A stretch of DNA of 64,000 nt from an uncultured beta proteobacterium (GTDB taxonomy: Bacteria > Pseudomonadota > Gammaproteobacteria > Burkholderiales > Burkholderiaceae_C): assembly GCA_903844215.1 (NCBI GenBank), contig CAIMSP010000071.1:1-64000 (forward strand), given 5' to 3'. The notes beneath the pieces are model-generated. The model worked only from the letters and a program-made list of their open reading frames with translations. It was not told the DNA's origin and did not search any database. Of this stretch, positions 26,690 through 36,328 are shown piece after piece. Position 1 is the stretch's first letter. Each line of letters starts with the position of its first letter. The position numbers and the translations under genes are program-made.

Positions 26690-27475
26690 TCAACGACCCA
26701 GCAAGCGCGCCATGATTGTAGGTTTCTTATGGTCGCCGGTTGCCCGGGCCAGTAAAACCGTGATGTTGTCACGTCCCCCGTTGGCATTGGCGCTGGCGAC
26801 CAGCCGCTCCGACATGGCCGCCAGCGTTGATTGCGCGCGCAAGATTTCTGCAATTTGCGCGTCCCCCACCATGTCGCTCAGTCCGTCGGAGCAGAACAGA
26901 AAAATGTCGTCGCCCAGCACTTCGCGCTGATCCACTTCCAGCATCACCTCCGCCTCGACGCCCAGAGCGCGTGTCACCAGGTTCTTCTGAGCGGAACTGG
27001 CAGCCTCAGCGGCGGAAATCAGCCCGGCGTCGAGTTGTTCCTGCAGCAGCGAGTGATCGCGCGTGATCAGGGTCAAGCGGTCGCCGCGAAACAGGTAACA
27101 GCGCGAGTCCCCGATATGCCCCACCACCAGTTGATCGGGCTGGAACACCCCGACCACCAGCGTGGTTCCCATGCCCGCGTATTGCGAGTTGCCATGGGCC
27201 GCCTTGAGGATCGCCAGGTTGGTGTTCTCCACGCAGATTTCCAGCGCGCGGCCCACCTGCTTGGGCCCGGCGAGGTGCATCGCCTGTGTCAGCCAGCGCC
27301 GCATCTCCGCCATGATGAAGGCCACCGCCATGCCGCTGGCAATTTCGCCCGCGTTGTAGCCACCCATTCCATCGGCCACGATGCACAACTGGGTATCCCC
27401 ATCAAACGCCACCGCGTCTTCGTTGTTGGACCGGCTCAGTCCGGGGTCAGTTTGCGAGAAGAATTCGTAATTCAT
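26690..27475 (-). CDS. PP2C-family serine/threonine phosphatase
   Basis: A 261-residue metal-dependent phosphatase of the PppA/Stp type. Motifs in order: SRSNNEDAVAFDGD, CIVADGMGGYNAGEIAS (first metal Asp and Gly), VVGHIGDSRCYLFRGDRL, ITRDHSLLQEQ, and the late metal ligands FLFCSDGLSDMVGD and GGRDNITVLLAR. Start chosen at ATG 27475, which gives the family N-terminus MNYEFFSQTDPGLSRSNNED; the frame extends upstream to 27613 without family sequence. It reverses Ser/Thr phosphorylation in the cytoplasm. The FHA gene follows by 45 bases. Confidence 0.93.
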   Translation of the reverse strand: MNYEFFSQTDPGLSRSNNEDAVAFDGDTQLCIVADGMGGYNAGEIASGMAVAFIMAEMRRWLTQAMHLAGPKQVGRALEICVENTNLAILKAAHGNSQYAGMGTTLVVGVFQPDQLVVGHIGDSRCYLFRGDRLTLITRDHSLLQEQLDAGLISAAEAASSAQKNLVTRALGVEAEVMLEVDQREVLGDDIFLFCSDGLSDMVGDAQIAEILRAQSTLAAMSERLVASANANGGRDNITVLLARATGDHKKPTIMARLLGR

Positions 27476-27636
27476 CGTGCGCGGTGATGGAATGAGTCGA
27501 GCGTGAATGTCATGGTTGCGCGCCCACGTTACCAGAGCCCTCAGGTTGCGGCAAGAGGCTTTGCCGCACGCCGTGGCGCCAGGCCGCAAAATTGCCAAGG
27601 AGCATCGATTCACAGCGCATCCGCCCGGGCTCCATG

Positions 27637-28308
27637 TCAGCGCGCTCGGGCGGCCAGGATCTTGCCCGTGGCAACCACCAGCAACGCGCCTGCGGCCGAC
27701 GCCGCGTAATGCAGCCAGGCGTTGTCGCCCAAGGCCGCGCGCAGGCCAACGTCGCCGACAATGGTTTCACCCGCGACCCAGCCAATCAACCCCGCACCCA
27801 GCACCACGATGACAGGGAAACGCTGCATCAAGCCGATCATCAGCGTGCTGCCAAACACCACCAAGGGGATGCTGATCGCCAGACCCAGCACCAACAACAG
27901 GCTGCTGCCCTTGGCGGCGGCCGCCACCGCGATGACGTTGTCCAGGCTCATCACCAGGTCGGCCACCAGGATGGTGCGCACGGCCGTCATCAGGTTGGCC
28001 TGTTCACTGGCCTTGTCGTGACCGCCCTCTTCTTCACCCAAGAGCTGTACCCCGATCCACAGCAACATCAGGCCGCCCACGATTTGCAGGTAGGGCAATG
28101 CCAGCAACTTGGCGGCAACGACGGTCAAGGCGATGCGCAGCACGACGGCCGCGCCCGAACCCAGCAAGATGGCCTGGCGTTGCCGCCGCGGCTCAAGCGA
28201 ACGCGCTGCGAGGGCGATCACTACCGCGTTGTCGCCAGAAAGAATGATGTTGATCCAGATGATCTTGAGCAGACCAATCCAGAAATCCAACGACTGCAGC
28301 AGTTCCAC
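27637..28308 (-). CDS. TerC family integral membrane protein
   Basis: A 223-residue polytopic membrane protein. The family motifs are IIWINIILSGDNAVVIALAA and VADLVMSLDNVIAVAAAAKG, each with an Asp-Asn pair in a helix, as in YjbE/YkoY-type TerC proteins linked to metal (manganese) handling. GTG at 28308 is chosen because AAGGGGAGG precedes it at the right spacing and the resulting VELLQSLDFWIGL is the usual N-terminus; the frame to 28404 is not family sequence and runs toward the terminator hairpin. TerC next to sucCD is known synteny in Burkholderiales. Confidence 0.9.
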   Translation of the reverse strand: MELLQSLDFWIGLLKIIWINIILSGDNAVVIALAARSLEPRRQRQAILLGSGAAVVLRIALTVVAAKLLALPYLQIVGGLMLLWIGVQLLGEEEGGHDKASEQANLMTAVRTILVADLVMSLDNVIAVAAAAKGSSLLLVLGLAISIPLVVFGSTLMIGLMQRFPVIVVLGAGLIGWVAGETIVGDVGLRAALGDNAWLHYAASAAGALLVVATGKILAARAR

Positions 28309-28400
28309 GTGGCCCCTCCCCTTGAATTTTGCGAACCTGAATAGCCGAACCGGCAGGACTCGGGGCGCTGCGCAGCCCCGGCATGAAAGTTGGCAACAAA

Positions 28401-28440
28401 GCAAGAAGCGCTCGGGACCAGGGTCCGGAGCGCTTCTTGC
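28401..28440 (-). terminator. Rho-independent terminator of sucCD
   Basis: A 13-bp perfect stem (28401-28413 with 28428-28440), extended by three further pairs after one mismatch, with a 6-base loop. On the minus strand it follows the sucD stop by about 54 bases and is trailed by TTTGTTG, so it fits an intrinsic terminator separating sucCD from terC. Confidence 0.85.
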
Positions 28441-28493
28441 CGCTTCTCAGAGTCTAGCGGACTTGTCGCCGCTGGCTTGACGAAACACTCAGG

Positions 28494-29387
28494 TCAAAGC
28501 AGGGCCTTGAGCAGTTTGGCCATTTCCGACGGATTGCGCGTGATGGTGAAACCACACTCTTCCATCACCGCCAGTTTGGCGTCGGCGGTATCCGCGCCGC
28601 CAGAAATCAGCGCACCCGCGTGGCCCATGCGCTTGCCGGCAGGCGCCGTCACGCCAGCGATGAAACCGACGATCGGCTTCTTCATGTTGAGCTTGCACCA
28701 GCGCGCCGCCTCGGCCTCGTCCGGACCGCCGATTTCGCCGATCATGATGACGGCGTCGGTATCGGGGTCGTCGTTGAAGAGCCGCATGATGTCAATGTGC
28801 TTCAAGCCATTGATCGGGTCGCCGCCAATGCCCACCGCGCTGGACTGGCCCAGGCCGATTTCGGTCAACTGAGCTACCGCTTCGTAGGTCAGCGTGCCGG
28901 AACGGCTGACCACACCAATGCGGCCCTTGCGATGGATATGACCGGGCATGATGCCGATCTTGATTTCATCGGGCGTGATCAGTCCCGGGCAGTTCGGCCC
29001 CAGCAGCAAGGTCTTCTTGCCGCCTGCGGCCTCTTTGGCGCGCATCTTGTTGCGCACTTCGAGCATGTCGCGCACCGGGATGCCTTCGGTGATGCAGATT
29101 GCCAGATCCAGGTCGGCCTCGACCGCCTCCCAGATGGCCGCCGCAGCGCCCGCTGGCGGCACGTAGATCACCGACACGGTGGCGCCGGTTTCGCTCGCGG
29201 CCTCTTTGACCGAGGCGTAGATCGGGATGTTGAAGATCGACTCGCCGGCCTTCTTGGGGTTCACACCCGCAACGAAGCAGTTCTTTCCGTTGGCGTATTC
29301 CTGGCACTTTTCGGTGTGGAATTGACCGGTCTTGCCGGTGATGCCCTGGGTAATGACCTTGGTATCTTGATTGATGAGAATGGACAT
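28494..29387 (-). CDS. sucD: Succinyl-CoA synthetase subunit alpha (ADP/GDP-forming)
   Basis: A 297-residue TCA-cycle enzyme subunit. It begins [20 protein letters not shown], a CoA-binding Rossmann region ([23 protein letters not shown]). The phosphohistidine lies in [20 protein letters not shown], and [19 protein letters not shown] is characteristic. It follows sucC by 9 bases and precedes the terminator at 28401-28440. Confidence 0.98.
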   Translation of the reverse strand: MSILINQDTKVITQGITGKTGQFHTEKCQEYANGKNCFVAGVNPKKAGESIFNIPIYASVKEAASETGATVSVIYVPPAGAAAAIWEAVEADLDLAICITEGIPVRDMLEVRNKMRAKEAAGGKKTLLLGPNCPGLITPDEIKIGIMPGHIHRKGRIGVVSRSGTLTYEAVAQLTEIGLGQSSAVGIGGDPINGLKHIDIMRLFNDDPDTDAVIMIGEIGGPDEAEAARWCKLNMKKPIVGFIAGVTAPAGKRMGHAGALISGGADTADAKLAVMEECGFTITRNPSEMAKLLKALL

Positions 29388-29396
29388 GTGTTCTCC

Positions 29397-30566
<1,170 letters not shown>

Positions 30567-30726
30567 GTGGTCTCTCTCGGGAATAGAGTGGTTTTTGACC
30601 CCAGCCACAGACTGCCGGGCAATATGTGGCTGGCGCTGAACAGATCAGCTTCTGACTGTATCATGCTGCAACGCACCAAACTGTTGCGTGCCTTACAGCG
30701 TCGCCCACCAACGGCAGGAGCCCAGA

Positions 30727-31638
30727 ATGCCCAAGATTTTCATTGACGGCGAAGCCGGAACCACTGGCTTGCAGATTCGCGAGCGGCTGGCCTTGATGCC
30801 CGAGGTCGAACTCGTCAGCATCGCCAGCGAGTTGCGCAAGGACCCCATGGCCAAACGTGAGTTGATGGCGCAAGTCGATCTGGTGCTGCTGTGCCTGCAC
30901 GATGCGGCGGCGCTTGAGTCGGTGGCGATGATCGACAGCTTGTCCGGCCATCAGCCCAAAATCATCGATGCGTCCACCGCGCACCGCACCGCTCCCGGTT
31001 GGGTCTACGGCTTTCCCGAACTGTGCGCAGGCCAGGGCGACGCGGTGCGCGGCGCGCAGCGCGTGGCCAATCCGGGTTGCTACGCCACCGGCGTGATCGC
31101 CCTGATCCGCCCCCTGATTGACGCCGGTTTGATTGCGCCCGACGCGCCCCTGGCGCTGCCCGCAGTGAGCGGCTATTCCGGTGGCGGGCGCAGCATGATC
31201 GAAGCCTACGAAGCCGGTACAGCGCCGCTGTTCGAGGCCTATGCCCTGGGCCAGACGCACAAGCATTTGCCTGAGATCATGCGCTACACAGGCCTCACAC
31301 GGCGTCCCATCTTCATTCCCTGCGTGGGAAATTTCCGCCAGGGCATGCTGGTGCAACTGCCGCTGCATCTGGACACGCTGCCCGGCCAGCCCCGCGCGGC
31401 GGACCTGCACGAGGCGCTGGCGCGCCACTACGCTGGGGCCGAGTGGGTGAGTGTGCAAGCCGCCACCGACGACGGCAAGCTCGATGCGCTGGCGCTGAAC
31501 GACAGCAACCAGATGGAACTGCGCGTGTTCGCCAACGAGGACTACGGCCAAGCCGTGTTGATCGCGCGCCTGGACAACCTGGGCAAGGGCGCCAGCGGTG
31601 CGGCGGTGCAGAACCTGAAATTGATGCTCGGCCTGTAG
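30727..31638 (+). CDS. argC: N-acetyl-gamma-glutamyl-phosphate reductase, class 2 (ArgC)
   Basis: A 303-residue arginine-synthesis dehydrogenase that reduces N-acetyl-glutamyl-phosphate to the semialdehyde with NADPH. The short form with [20 protein letters not shown] at the start is the class 2 type. The catalytic Cys is in [18 protein letters not shown] and a late His lies in [17 protein letters not shown] 30727 is chosen because of GGAG at -10 and the family N-terminus. It sits between sucC and recX, whose stop is 3 bases away in the convergent direction, so it interrupts the common recA-recX-sucC block. Confidence 0.95.
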   Translation: MPKIFIDGEAGTTGLQIRERLALMPEVELVSIASELRKDPMAKRELMAQVDLVLLCLHDAAALESVAMIDSLSGHQPKIIDASTAHRTAPGWVYGFPELCAGQGDAVRGAQRVANPGCYATGVIALIRPLIDAGLIAPDAPLALPAVSGYSGGGRSMIEAYEAGTAPLFEAYALGQTHKHLPEIMRYTGLTRRPIFIPCVGNFRQGMLVQLPLHLDTLPGQPRAADLHEALARHYAGAEWVSVQAATDDGKLDALALNDSNQMELRVFANEDYGQAVLIARLDNLGKGASGAAVQNLKLMLGL

Positions 31639-31641
31639 TGC

Positions 31642-32094
31642 CTATTCATCTTGCGGGTCATTTCCCAGCACGCGGTGCACCACCTCGCCGCTGAAGCCAC
31701 GTGCCGTCAGAAATCGCATCTGCTTGGCGCGCTCGGCCGCGTCTTTCGGCCCCTCGGGGAACCGCTTGCGCCAGACCGCGCGGGCGCGGTCCAGTTCGCT
31801 GCCTTGCAAAGCGGCCACGGCGCTGCGCACGGTGTCGGCATCCAGCCCTTTGGCTTGCAGTTCATGCTGCAGGCGCGCCGCGCCCAGCTTGGCCGCGCGC
31901 CGGTACAGCAGCGACTCCACGACGCGCTGTTCGTTGATGAAGCCCTTGGACTCCAGCTCGTCCAGCGCCTGCGCCAGGCTGCCTGGCGACTCCTCGAAGC
32001 GCGCCAGCTTGCGCTCGAGCTCGGCGCGCGAGTGTTCGCGCCCGCCGAGCAGGCGCAGCGCGCGGCCTTTGAGGGAAAGCGGGGTGGCGCACAT
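31642..32094 (-). CDS. recX: RecA regulatory protein RecX
   Basis: A 150-residue all-helical modulator of RecA filaments. The sequence has the three-helix repeats of RecX: LKGRALRLLGGREHSRAELE, ALDELESKGFINEQRVVES, GAARLQHELQAKGLDADTV, and MRFLTARGFSGEVVHRVLG at the end. It lies 42 bases after recA with a hairpin in the gap, the classic arrangement for low-level expression by read-through. Confidence 0.95.
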   Translation of the reverse strand: MCATPLSLKGRALRLLGGREHSRAELERKLARFEESPGSLAQALDELESKGFINEQRVVESLLYRRAAKLGAARLQHELQAKGLDADTVRSAVAALQGSELDRARAVWRKRFPEGPKDAAERAKQMRFLTARGFSGEVVHRVLGNDPQDE

Positions 32095-32109
32095 GTTGAC
32101 GTCGCTTGA

Positions 32110-32132
32110 CAGCGCAGGCCCGGCCCGCGCTG
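32110..32132 (-). terminator. recA-recX intergenic hairpin, probable attenuator
   Basis: CAGCGC-A-GGC at 32110 pairs with GCC-C-GCGCTG up to 32132, a 9-pair stem with one mismatch and a 3-base loop, starting 5 bases after the recA stop and ending 16 before the recX start. No T-run follows, so it is more likely an attenuator that lets part of the transcripts into recX than a full terminator. Confidence 0.5.
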
Positions 32133-32136
32133 CAAA

Positions 32137-33216
32137 TCACTTCGCGGACGCTTTTTTCGGCGCCGCCTCCACCCCATCGACCGCGTCGGCCAGCAGCGGG
32201 ATGCCCAGCGACTCGCGCACCTTGTTCTCGATTTCTCGCGACAGGCCGGCGTTCTCGCGCAGGAATTCGCGCGCATTGTCGCGACCCTGGCCGATTTTCT
32301 CGCCGTTGTAGGCATACCAAGCGCCCGACTTCTCGATGATGCGCGCGTTCACGCCCATGTCGATGATTTCGCCGTGGCGGCTGATGCCTTCGCCAAACAG
32401 GATGTCGAACTCGGCCGTCTTGAAGGGCGACGCCACCTTGTTCTTCACCACCTTGACCTTGGTCTCGTTGCCGATGGCTTCCTCGCCCTTCTTGATGGTG
32501 CCGGTGCGACGGATGTCCAGCCGCACGGAGGCGTAGAACTTGAGCGCATTGCCGCCGGTGGTGGTCTCAGGCGAGCCGAACATGACGCCGATCTTCATGC
32601 GGATCTGGTTGATGAAGATCACCATGCAGTTGGTCTTCTTGATGTGCGCCGTGAGCTTGCGCAGCGCCTGGCTCATGAGTCGCGCCTGCAACCCGGGCAG
32701 GGAGTCGCCCATCTCGCCTTCGAGCTCGGCCTTGGGGGTCAGGGCCGCAACCGAGTCCACCACGATCAGATCCACGGCACCGGAGCGCACCAGGGAGTCG
32801 ACAATTTCCAAGGCCTGCTCGCCGGTGTCGGGCTGGCTGATGAGCAGATCCTGCAGATTCACGCCCAGGTTTTGCGCGTACTGGATGTCCAGCGCGTGCT
32901 CGGCGTCAACAAAGGCGCACTGACCGCCGATCTTCTGCATCTCGGCGATGACTTGCAGCGTGAGCGTGGTCTTGCCTGAGGACTCCGGGCCATAGATTTC
33001 CACCACCCGGCCGCGCGGCAGGCCGCCTACGCCCAGCGCAATGTCCAGGCCCAGGGAACCGGTGGAGACGACCTGGATGTCCTCGATCACCTCCCCTTCG
33101 CCCAGCCGCATGATGGTGCCTTTGCCGAACTGCTTTTCAATTTGCGCCAGCGCCACTTGCAGGGCTTTGGCCTTTTCGATCGATGCAGCGGTTTGAACTT
33201 TGGTGGGTGCTTCCAT
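32137..33216 (-). CDS. recA: Recombinase RecA
   Basis: A 359-residue strand-exchange ATPase and SOS co-protease. Walker A is [10 protein letters not shown], with [20 protein letters not shown], Walker [21 protein letters not shown], and [20 protein letters not shown] covering loop L2. ATG 33216 is chosen because AAGGAGAT stands 6 bases upstream; the frame extends 7 codons further to 33237 without support. A LexA-like box sits at 33276-33291. recX follows. Confidence 0.99.
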   Translation of the reverse strand: MEAPTKVQTAASIEKAKALQVALAQIEKQFGKGTIMRLGEGEVIEDIQVVSTGSLGLDIALGVGGLPRGRVVEIYGPESSGKTTLTLQVIAEMQKIGGQCAFVDAEHALDIQYAQNLGVNLQDLLISQPDTGEQALEIVDSLVRSGAVDLIVVDSVAALTPKAELEGEMGDSLPGLQARLMSQALRKLTAHIKKTNCMVIFINQIRMKIGVMFGSPETTTGGNALKFYASVRLDIRRTGTIKKGEEAIGNETKVKVVKNKVASPFKTAEFDILFGEGISRHGEIIDMGVNARIIEKSGAWYAYNGEKIGQGRDNAREFLRENAGLSREIENKVRESLGIPLLADAVDGVEAAPKKASAK

Positions 33217-33275
33217 GAATATCTCCTTAAAAATCAACGGTGGGTTGCATTTGTCAGCTTGTTGTTATGAACAGG

Positions 33276-33291
33276 CTGGATGCGTGAACAG
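33276..33291. promoter_or_regulatory. LexA-box-like operator upstream of recA
   Basis: CTGGATGCGTGAACAG fits CTG-N10-CAG and differs by one base from CTGT-N8-ACAG. It lies 60-75 bases upstream of the recA start, where an SOS operator is expected in this group. Confidence 0.6.
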
Positions 33292-33348
33292 TAGTTTAAC
33301 GGACGTCATCCGGATTGGTAAACACATTTTTTAGTCAGTTTGCCTTAC

Positions 33349-33354
33349 TATAAT
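33349..33354 (+). promoter_or_regulatory. Perfect -10 hexamer toward marR
   Basis: TATAAT on the plus strand, 169 bases before the MarR gene. No convincing -35 hexamer stands 16-18 bases upstream, though the preceding stretch is T-rich, so this is only a candidate. If used, the inverted repeat at 33378-33485 would be in the 5' untranslated region. Confidence 0.35.
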
Positions 33355-33377
33355 GAGACCTTGCGGGACAGCGGTTT

Positions 33378-33485
33378 TTGGGGTCAGCGCCCAAATTCGC
33401 ATTTGCAGTTCGCCGAGGTGAGGCGAGCGGCGCAAAGCGCCGCGGCGTGGCCTTGGGGTTTTGCCAAATTGGTGTCTGACCCCAA
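33378..33485. repeat. REP/MITE-like inverted repeat element
   Basis: A 108-bp element bounded by TTGGGGTCAG at 33378-33387 and its exact complement CTGACCCCAA at 33476-33485. The arms extend imperfectly inward (CCCAAATT and CCAAATTGG). A central perfect hairpin, GCGGCGC-AAA-GCGCCGC, lies at 33427-33443. TGGGGTCAG-ended elements of this type are common between genes in betaproteobacteria. No transposase gene accompanies it here. Confidence 0.65.
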
Positions 33486-33522
33486 CAAGCTTGCTCTGTC
33501 CTCAACCGTGCAAAGGAAACCG

Positions 33523-33984
33523 ATGTCGAAACGCGACTCGCGGCAAACCCATCTGGGCTATCTGCTGGGTCAGGCGCTGCGCCGCTTTGACGCGCGCGTG
33601 TTGCACCTGATGGCGCACAACGTCGATGTGCCGCTGGCGCTGTCAAACCTGGCGGCGCGCGCCCAGATCAGCGCCGCCCACATCCACATCACACGCCATC
33701 TGGCACGGGCGGGCTCGCGGCTGACCGAACTGGCGCAAAGCGCCGGCATGAGCAAACAGGCCATGGGCGACCTGGTGACGCAATGCGAGGCCTGGGGACT
33801 GGTGACACGCCGCGTGGACGAGCGCGACGCGCGCGCGCGCCAGGTGGTTTTCACGGCCGATGGTCTGGCCTGGTTGCAGGCGTTCGAGGACGCCATCGCG
33901 CAGACCGAGGCGGAGTTTCGCGCCGAAGTGGGTGCCGAGGTCGCCACCGTCGTGGCGCTCGGGTTGGAGTCCTACGCGCAATGA
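33523..33984 (+). CDS. MarR family transcriptional regulator
   Basis: A 153-residue winged-helix dimeric repressor. The helix-turn-helix is in SRLTELAQSAGMSKQAMGDL, followed by the wing LVTRRVDERDARARQVVFTA and the dimerising C-terminal helix AFEDAIAQTEAEFRAEVGAE. Start at ATG 33523 follows AAAGGA; the upstream frame runs into the inverted repeat element and is not protein-like. The target is unknown; it could act on itself or on the two-component system gene 116 bases downstream. Confidence 0.88.
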   Translation: MSKRDSRQTHLGYLLGQALRRFDARVLHLMAHNVDVPLALSNLAARAQISAAHIHITRHLARAGSRLTELAQSAGMSKQAMGDLVTQCEAWGLVTRRVDERDARARQVVFTADGLAWLQAFEDAIAQTEAEFRAEVGAEVATVVALGLESYAQ

Positions 33985-34100
33985 AAGCCACAGCGCAAGA
34001 AAAGTTCGCGGCGCAGCGCGGAATTTTCATGTCAAGATAGGGCCAGGCGCAGGATGGCCGACGGCGGCTGGCGACAAAATCAATCGTAGGAGACAGGTTC

Positions 34101-34775
34101 ATGCGAATACTCATTGCAGAAGACGATCAGGTGATGGCCGATGGGCTGCTGCGCACCTTGCGGGCTTCGGGCGCGGCCGTCGATCACGTGGCCAGTGGCA
34201 GTGAAGCTGACGCAGCCTTGCTCACCAACACCGAATTTGATCTGTTGATTCTTGACCTTGGCCTGCCCAAGCTGCACGGCCTGGAAGTGCTGAAAAAGCT
34301 GCGCGCGCGCGGCTCCACCTTGCCGGTGCTGATCCTGACCGCCGCCGACAGCGTGGAGGAACGCGTCAAAGGCCTGGACTACGGCGCCGACGACTACATG
34401 GCGAAACCGTTTTCCCTGCAGGAGCTCGAAGCCCGCGTGCGCGCCTTGACGCGCCGCGGCATGGGCGGCGCGAGCAGCACCATCAAGCACGGGCCCATGG
34501 TGTACGACCAATCGGGGCGCGTCGCCACCATCGACGGCAAGATGGTCGAATTGTCGGCGCGCGAACTCGGCCTGCTCGAAGTGCTGCTGCAGCGTGCGGG
34601 CCGACTGGTGAGCAAGGACCAGTTGGTCGAACGCCTGTGTGAATGGGGCGAGGAAGTGAGCAACAACGCGATCGAGGTGTATATCCACCGTCTGCGCAAG
34701 AAGATTGAAAAAGGACCGATCCGCATCGCCACCGTGCGCGGCCTGGGCTACTGCCTGGAGAAGATCCCCAACTAA
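34101..34775 (+). CDS. OmpR-family response regulator (TctD/QseB-like)
   Basis: A 224-residue two-component regulator. The receiver has the acidic pair IAEDDQ at the start, the phospho-acceptor Asp52 in LLILDLGLPK, LTAAD and the switch Lys in DYMAKPFSLQEL. The winged-helix DNA-binding domain (about 125-224) ends in NAIEVYIHRLRKKIEKGPIR with IATVRGLGYCLEK. AGGAGA lies upstream of the ATG at 34101. The cognate kinase follows directly. In related genomes such pairs respond to tricarboxylates or other nutrients, but no transporter is adjacent here. Confidence 0.94.
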   Translation: MRILIAEDDQVMADGLLRTLRASGAAVDHVASGSEADAALLTNTEFDLLILDLGLPKLHGLEVLKKLRARGSTLPVLILTAADSVEERVKGLDYGADDYMAKPFSLQELEARVRALTRRGMGGASSTIKHGPMVYDQSGRVATIDGKMVELSARELGLLEVLLQRAGRLVSKDQLVERLCEWGEEVSNNAIEVYIHRLRKKIEKGPIRIATVRGLGYCLEKIPN

Positions 34776-34870
34776 GGTTTTTGCGGCGGCGCAGCGCCCC
34801 GAGCCATGCGCTTGGTTCGTTCACGTTCAACCGCAATGCCTCCCGCCCCAAGCCCGGCACCGACCCGATT

Positions 34871-36328
34871 GTGAAAATCTTCCAGCGCGAACAGCGCAGT
34901 CTGTTTGGTGAAATCCTCGACTGGATGCTCACACCGCTGCTGCTGGTGTGGCCCGTCACGCTGGTTCTGACCTGGCTGGTGGCTCAGGGCATCGCTGCCA
35001 AACCCTTCGACCGGGCGCTGGAATTCAATGTGCAAGCGCTGGCCCAGTTGGTCGTCTCCAACAACCATCGGGCGCGGTTTTTTCTGCCCCAACCGGCGCG
35101 CGAAATTCTGCGCGCCGACGACGCCGACCTGGTGTACTACCAGGTTCTCGGCTCCCAGAGTGAGTTCCTCAGCGGCGAGCGCGACTTCCCCGCACCGCCC
35201 AGCGGCGACAACGCGCAACCTGGCGAGGTGCGCCTGCGCGACGCGGAGATGCGCGGCCAGGACGTGCGCGTGGCCTACCTCTGGGTCGCTCTGGACACGC
35301 CGGACGGCGGCCCGGCGCTGGTGCAGGTGGCAGAAACCCGCGAAAAGCGCTCGGTGTTGGCCACGGAAATCATCAAGGGCGTGATGCTGCCGCAGTTCGC
35401 CATCCTGCCGCTGACGGTGTTGCTGGTTTGGCTGGCGCTGACGCGCGGCCTCAAGCCACTGAACCAGCTCGAAGAGCGCATTCGCGCGCGTAAGCCCGAC
35501 GACCTGAGTCCGCTGGACGACAAGGCGGTGCCGCTGGAGGTCGCCCCTCTGGTGTCGTCGGTGAACGATTTGCTGACCCGGCTCAAGGACTCGATCTCCA
35601 CGCAAAAGCGCTTCCTGGCGGATGCCGCGCATCAACTCAAGACGCCCCTGGCGGGACTGCGCATGCAGGCGGACCTGGCGCTGCGCGAGGGCGCCAATAC
35701 CGAGGACCTGAAGCGCTCGCTGCAGCAGATTGGCCGCGCCAGCATTCGCGCCACCCACACCGTGAACCAGTTGCTGGCGCTGGCGCGCGCCGAAAGCAGT
35801 GGCGCCAACATCACGCGCCAGCCCTGCGACCTGGCGCGCCTGACGATGGAGGTGGTGCAGGACTCAGTGCCGCGCGCCCTGGACAAGCGACTCGACCTGG
35901 GCTACGAGGGCGCGCAACCCGACTCGCCCGGCACCATGCTCAGCGGCAACCCGACACTGATCAAGGAGCTGATCCGCAACCTGGTGGACAACGCCATCAA
36001 CTACACGCCGTCGAGCGCAGCCAAGCCCGGCATTGTCACGGTGCGGGTGCTGGCCGACCCCTTTGGCCAGGTGCTGGTGCTGCAGGTGGAAGACTCCGGG
36101 CCGGGCATTCCGCCGGCCGAGAAAGACCTGGTGTTCCAGCCCTTTTACCGGGCGCTGGGAACCGAGGCCGATGGCTCGGGCTTGGGCCTGCCCATCGTCA
36201 TGGAGATCGCGCACCAGCACGAGGCCCAAGTGACTCTGGACGATTCCCACCCGGGACAGACCCCGCTCGGCGCGCTGTTCAGCGTGCGTTTCAATTCACT
36301 CACGGCGCAGGCCCAAGAACTCAGCTAA
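34871..36328 (+). CDS. Sensor histidine kinase (TctE-like)
   Basis: A 485-residue kinase. The N-terminus has membrane helix [20 protein letters not shown], a periplasmic 2CSK_N-type sensor region (about 45-165), a second helix [18 protein letters not shown], a HAMP-like linker, then the phospho-acceptor H-box [19 protein letters not shown]-box [14 protein letters not shown] and G-boxes [14 protein letters not shown] and [15 protein letters not shown] 34871 is preferred because it begins the family N-terminus ([18 protein letters not shown]), though no Shine-Dalgarno is visible and TTG at 34781 is the alternative. The last 8 bases overlap the convergent uvrA end. Confidence 0.9.
   Translation: MKIFQREQRSLFGEILDWMLTPLLLVWPVTLVLTWLVAQGIAAKPFDRALEFNVQALAQLVVSNNHRARFFLPQPAREILRADDADLVYYQVLGSQSEFLSGERDFPAPPSGDNAQPGEVRLRDAEMRGQDVRVAYLWVALDTPDGGPALVQVAETREKRSVLATEIIKGVMLPQFAILPLTVLLVWLALTRGLKPLNQLEERIRARKPDDLSPLDDKAVPLEVAPLVSSVNDLLTRLKDSISTQKRFLADAAHQLKTPLAGLRMQADLALREGANTEDLKRSLQQIGRASIRATHTVNQLLALARAESSGANITRQPCDLARLTMEVVQDSVPRALDKRLDLGYEGAQPDSPGTMLSGNPTLIKELIRNLVDNAINYTPSSAAKPGIVTVRVLADPFGQVLVLQVEDSGPGIPPAEKDLVFQPFYRALGTEADGSGLGLPIVMEIAHQHEAQVTLDDSHPGQTPLGALFSVRFNSLTAQAQELS

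Noticed and set aside
34781-34870. TTG-initiated N-terminal extension of the TctE-like kinase
   Set aside because: The extra 30 residues are not family-like; GTG 34871 gives the usual N-terminus, although a clear ribosome-binding site is missing for both.
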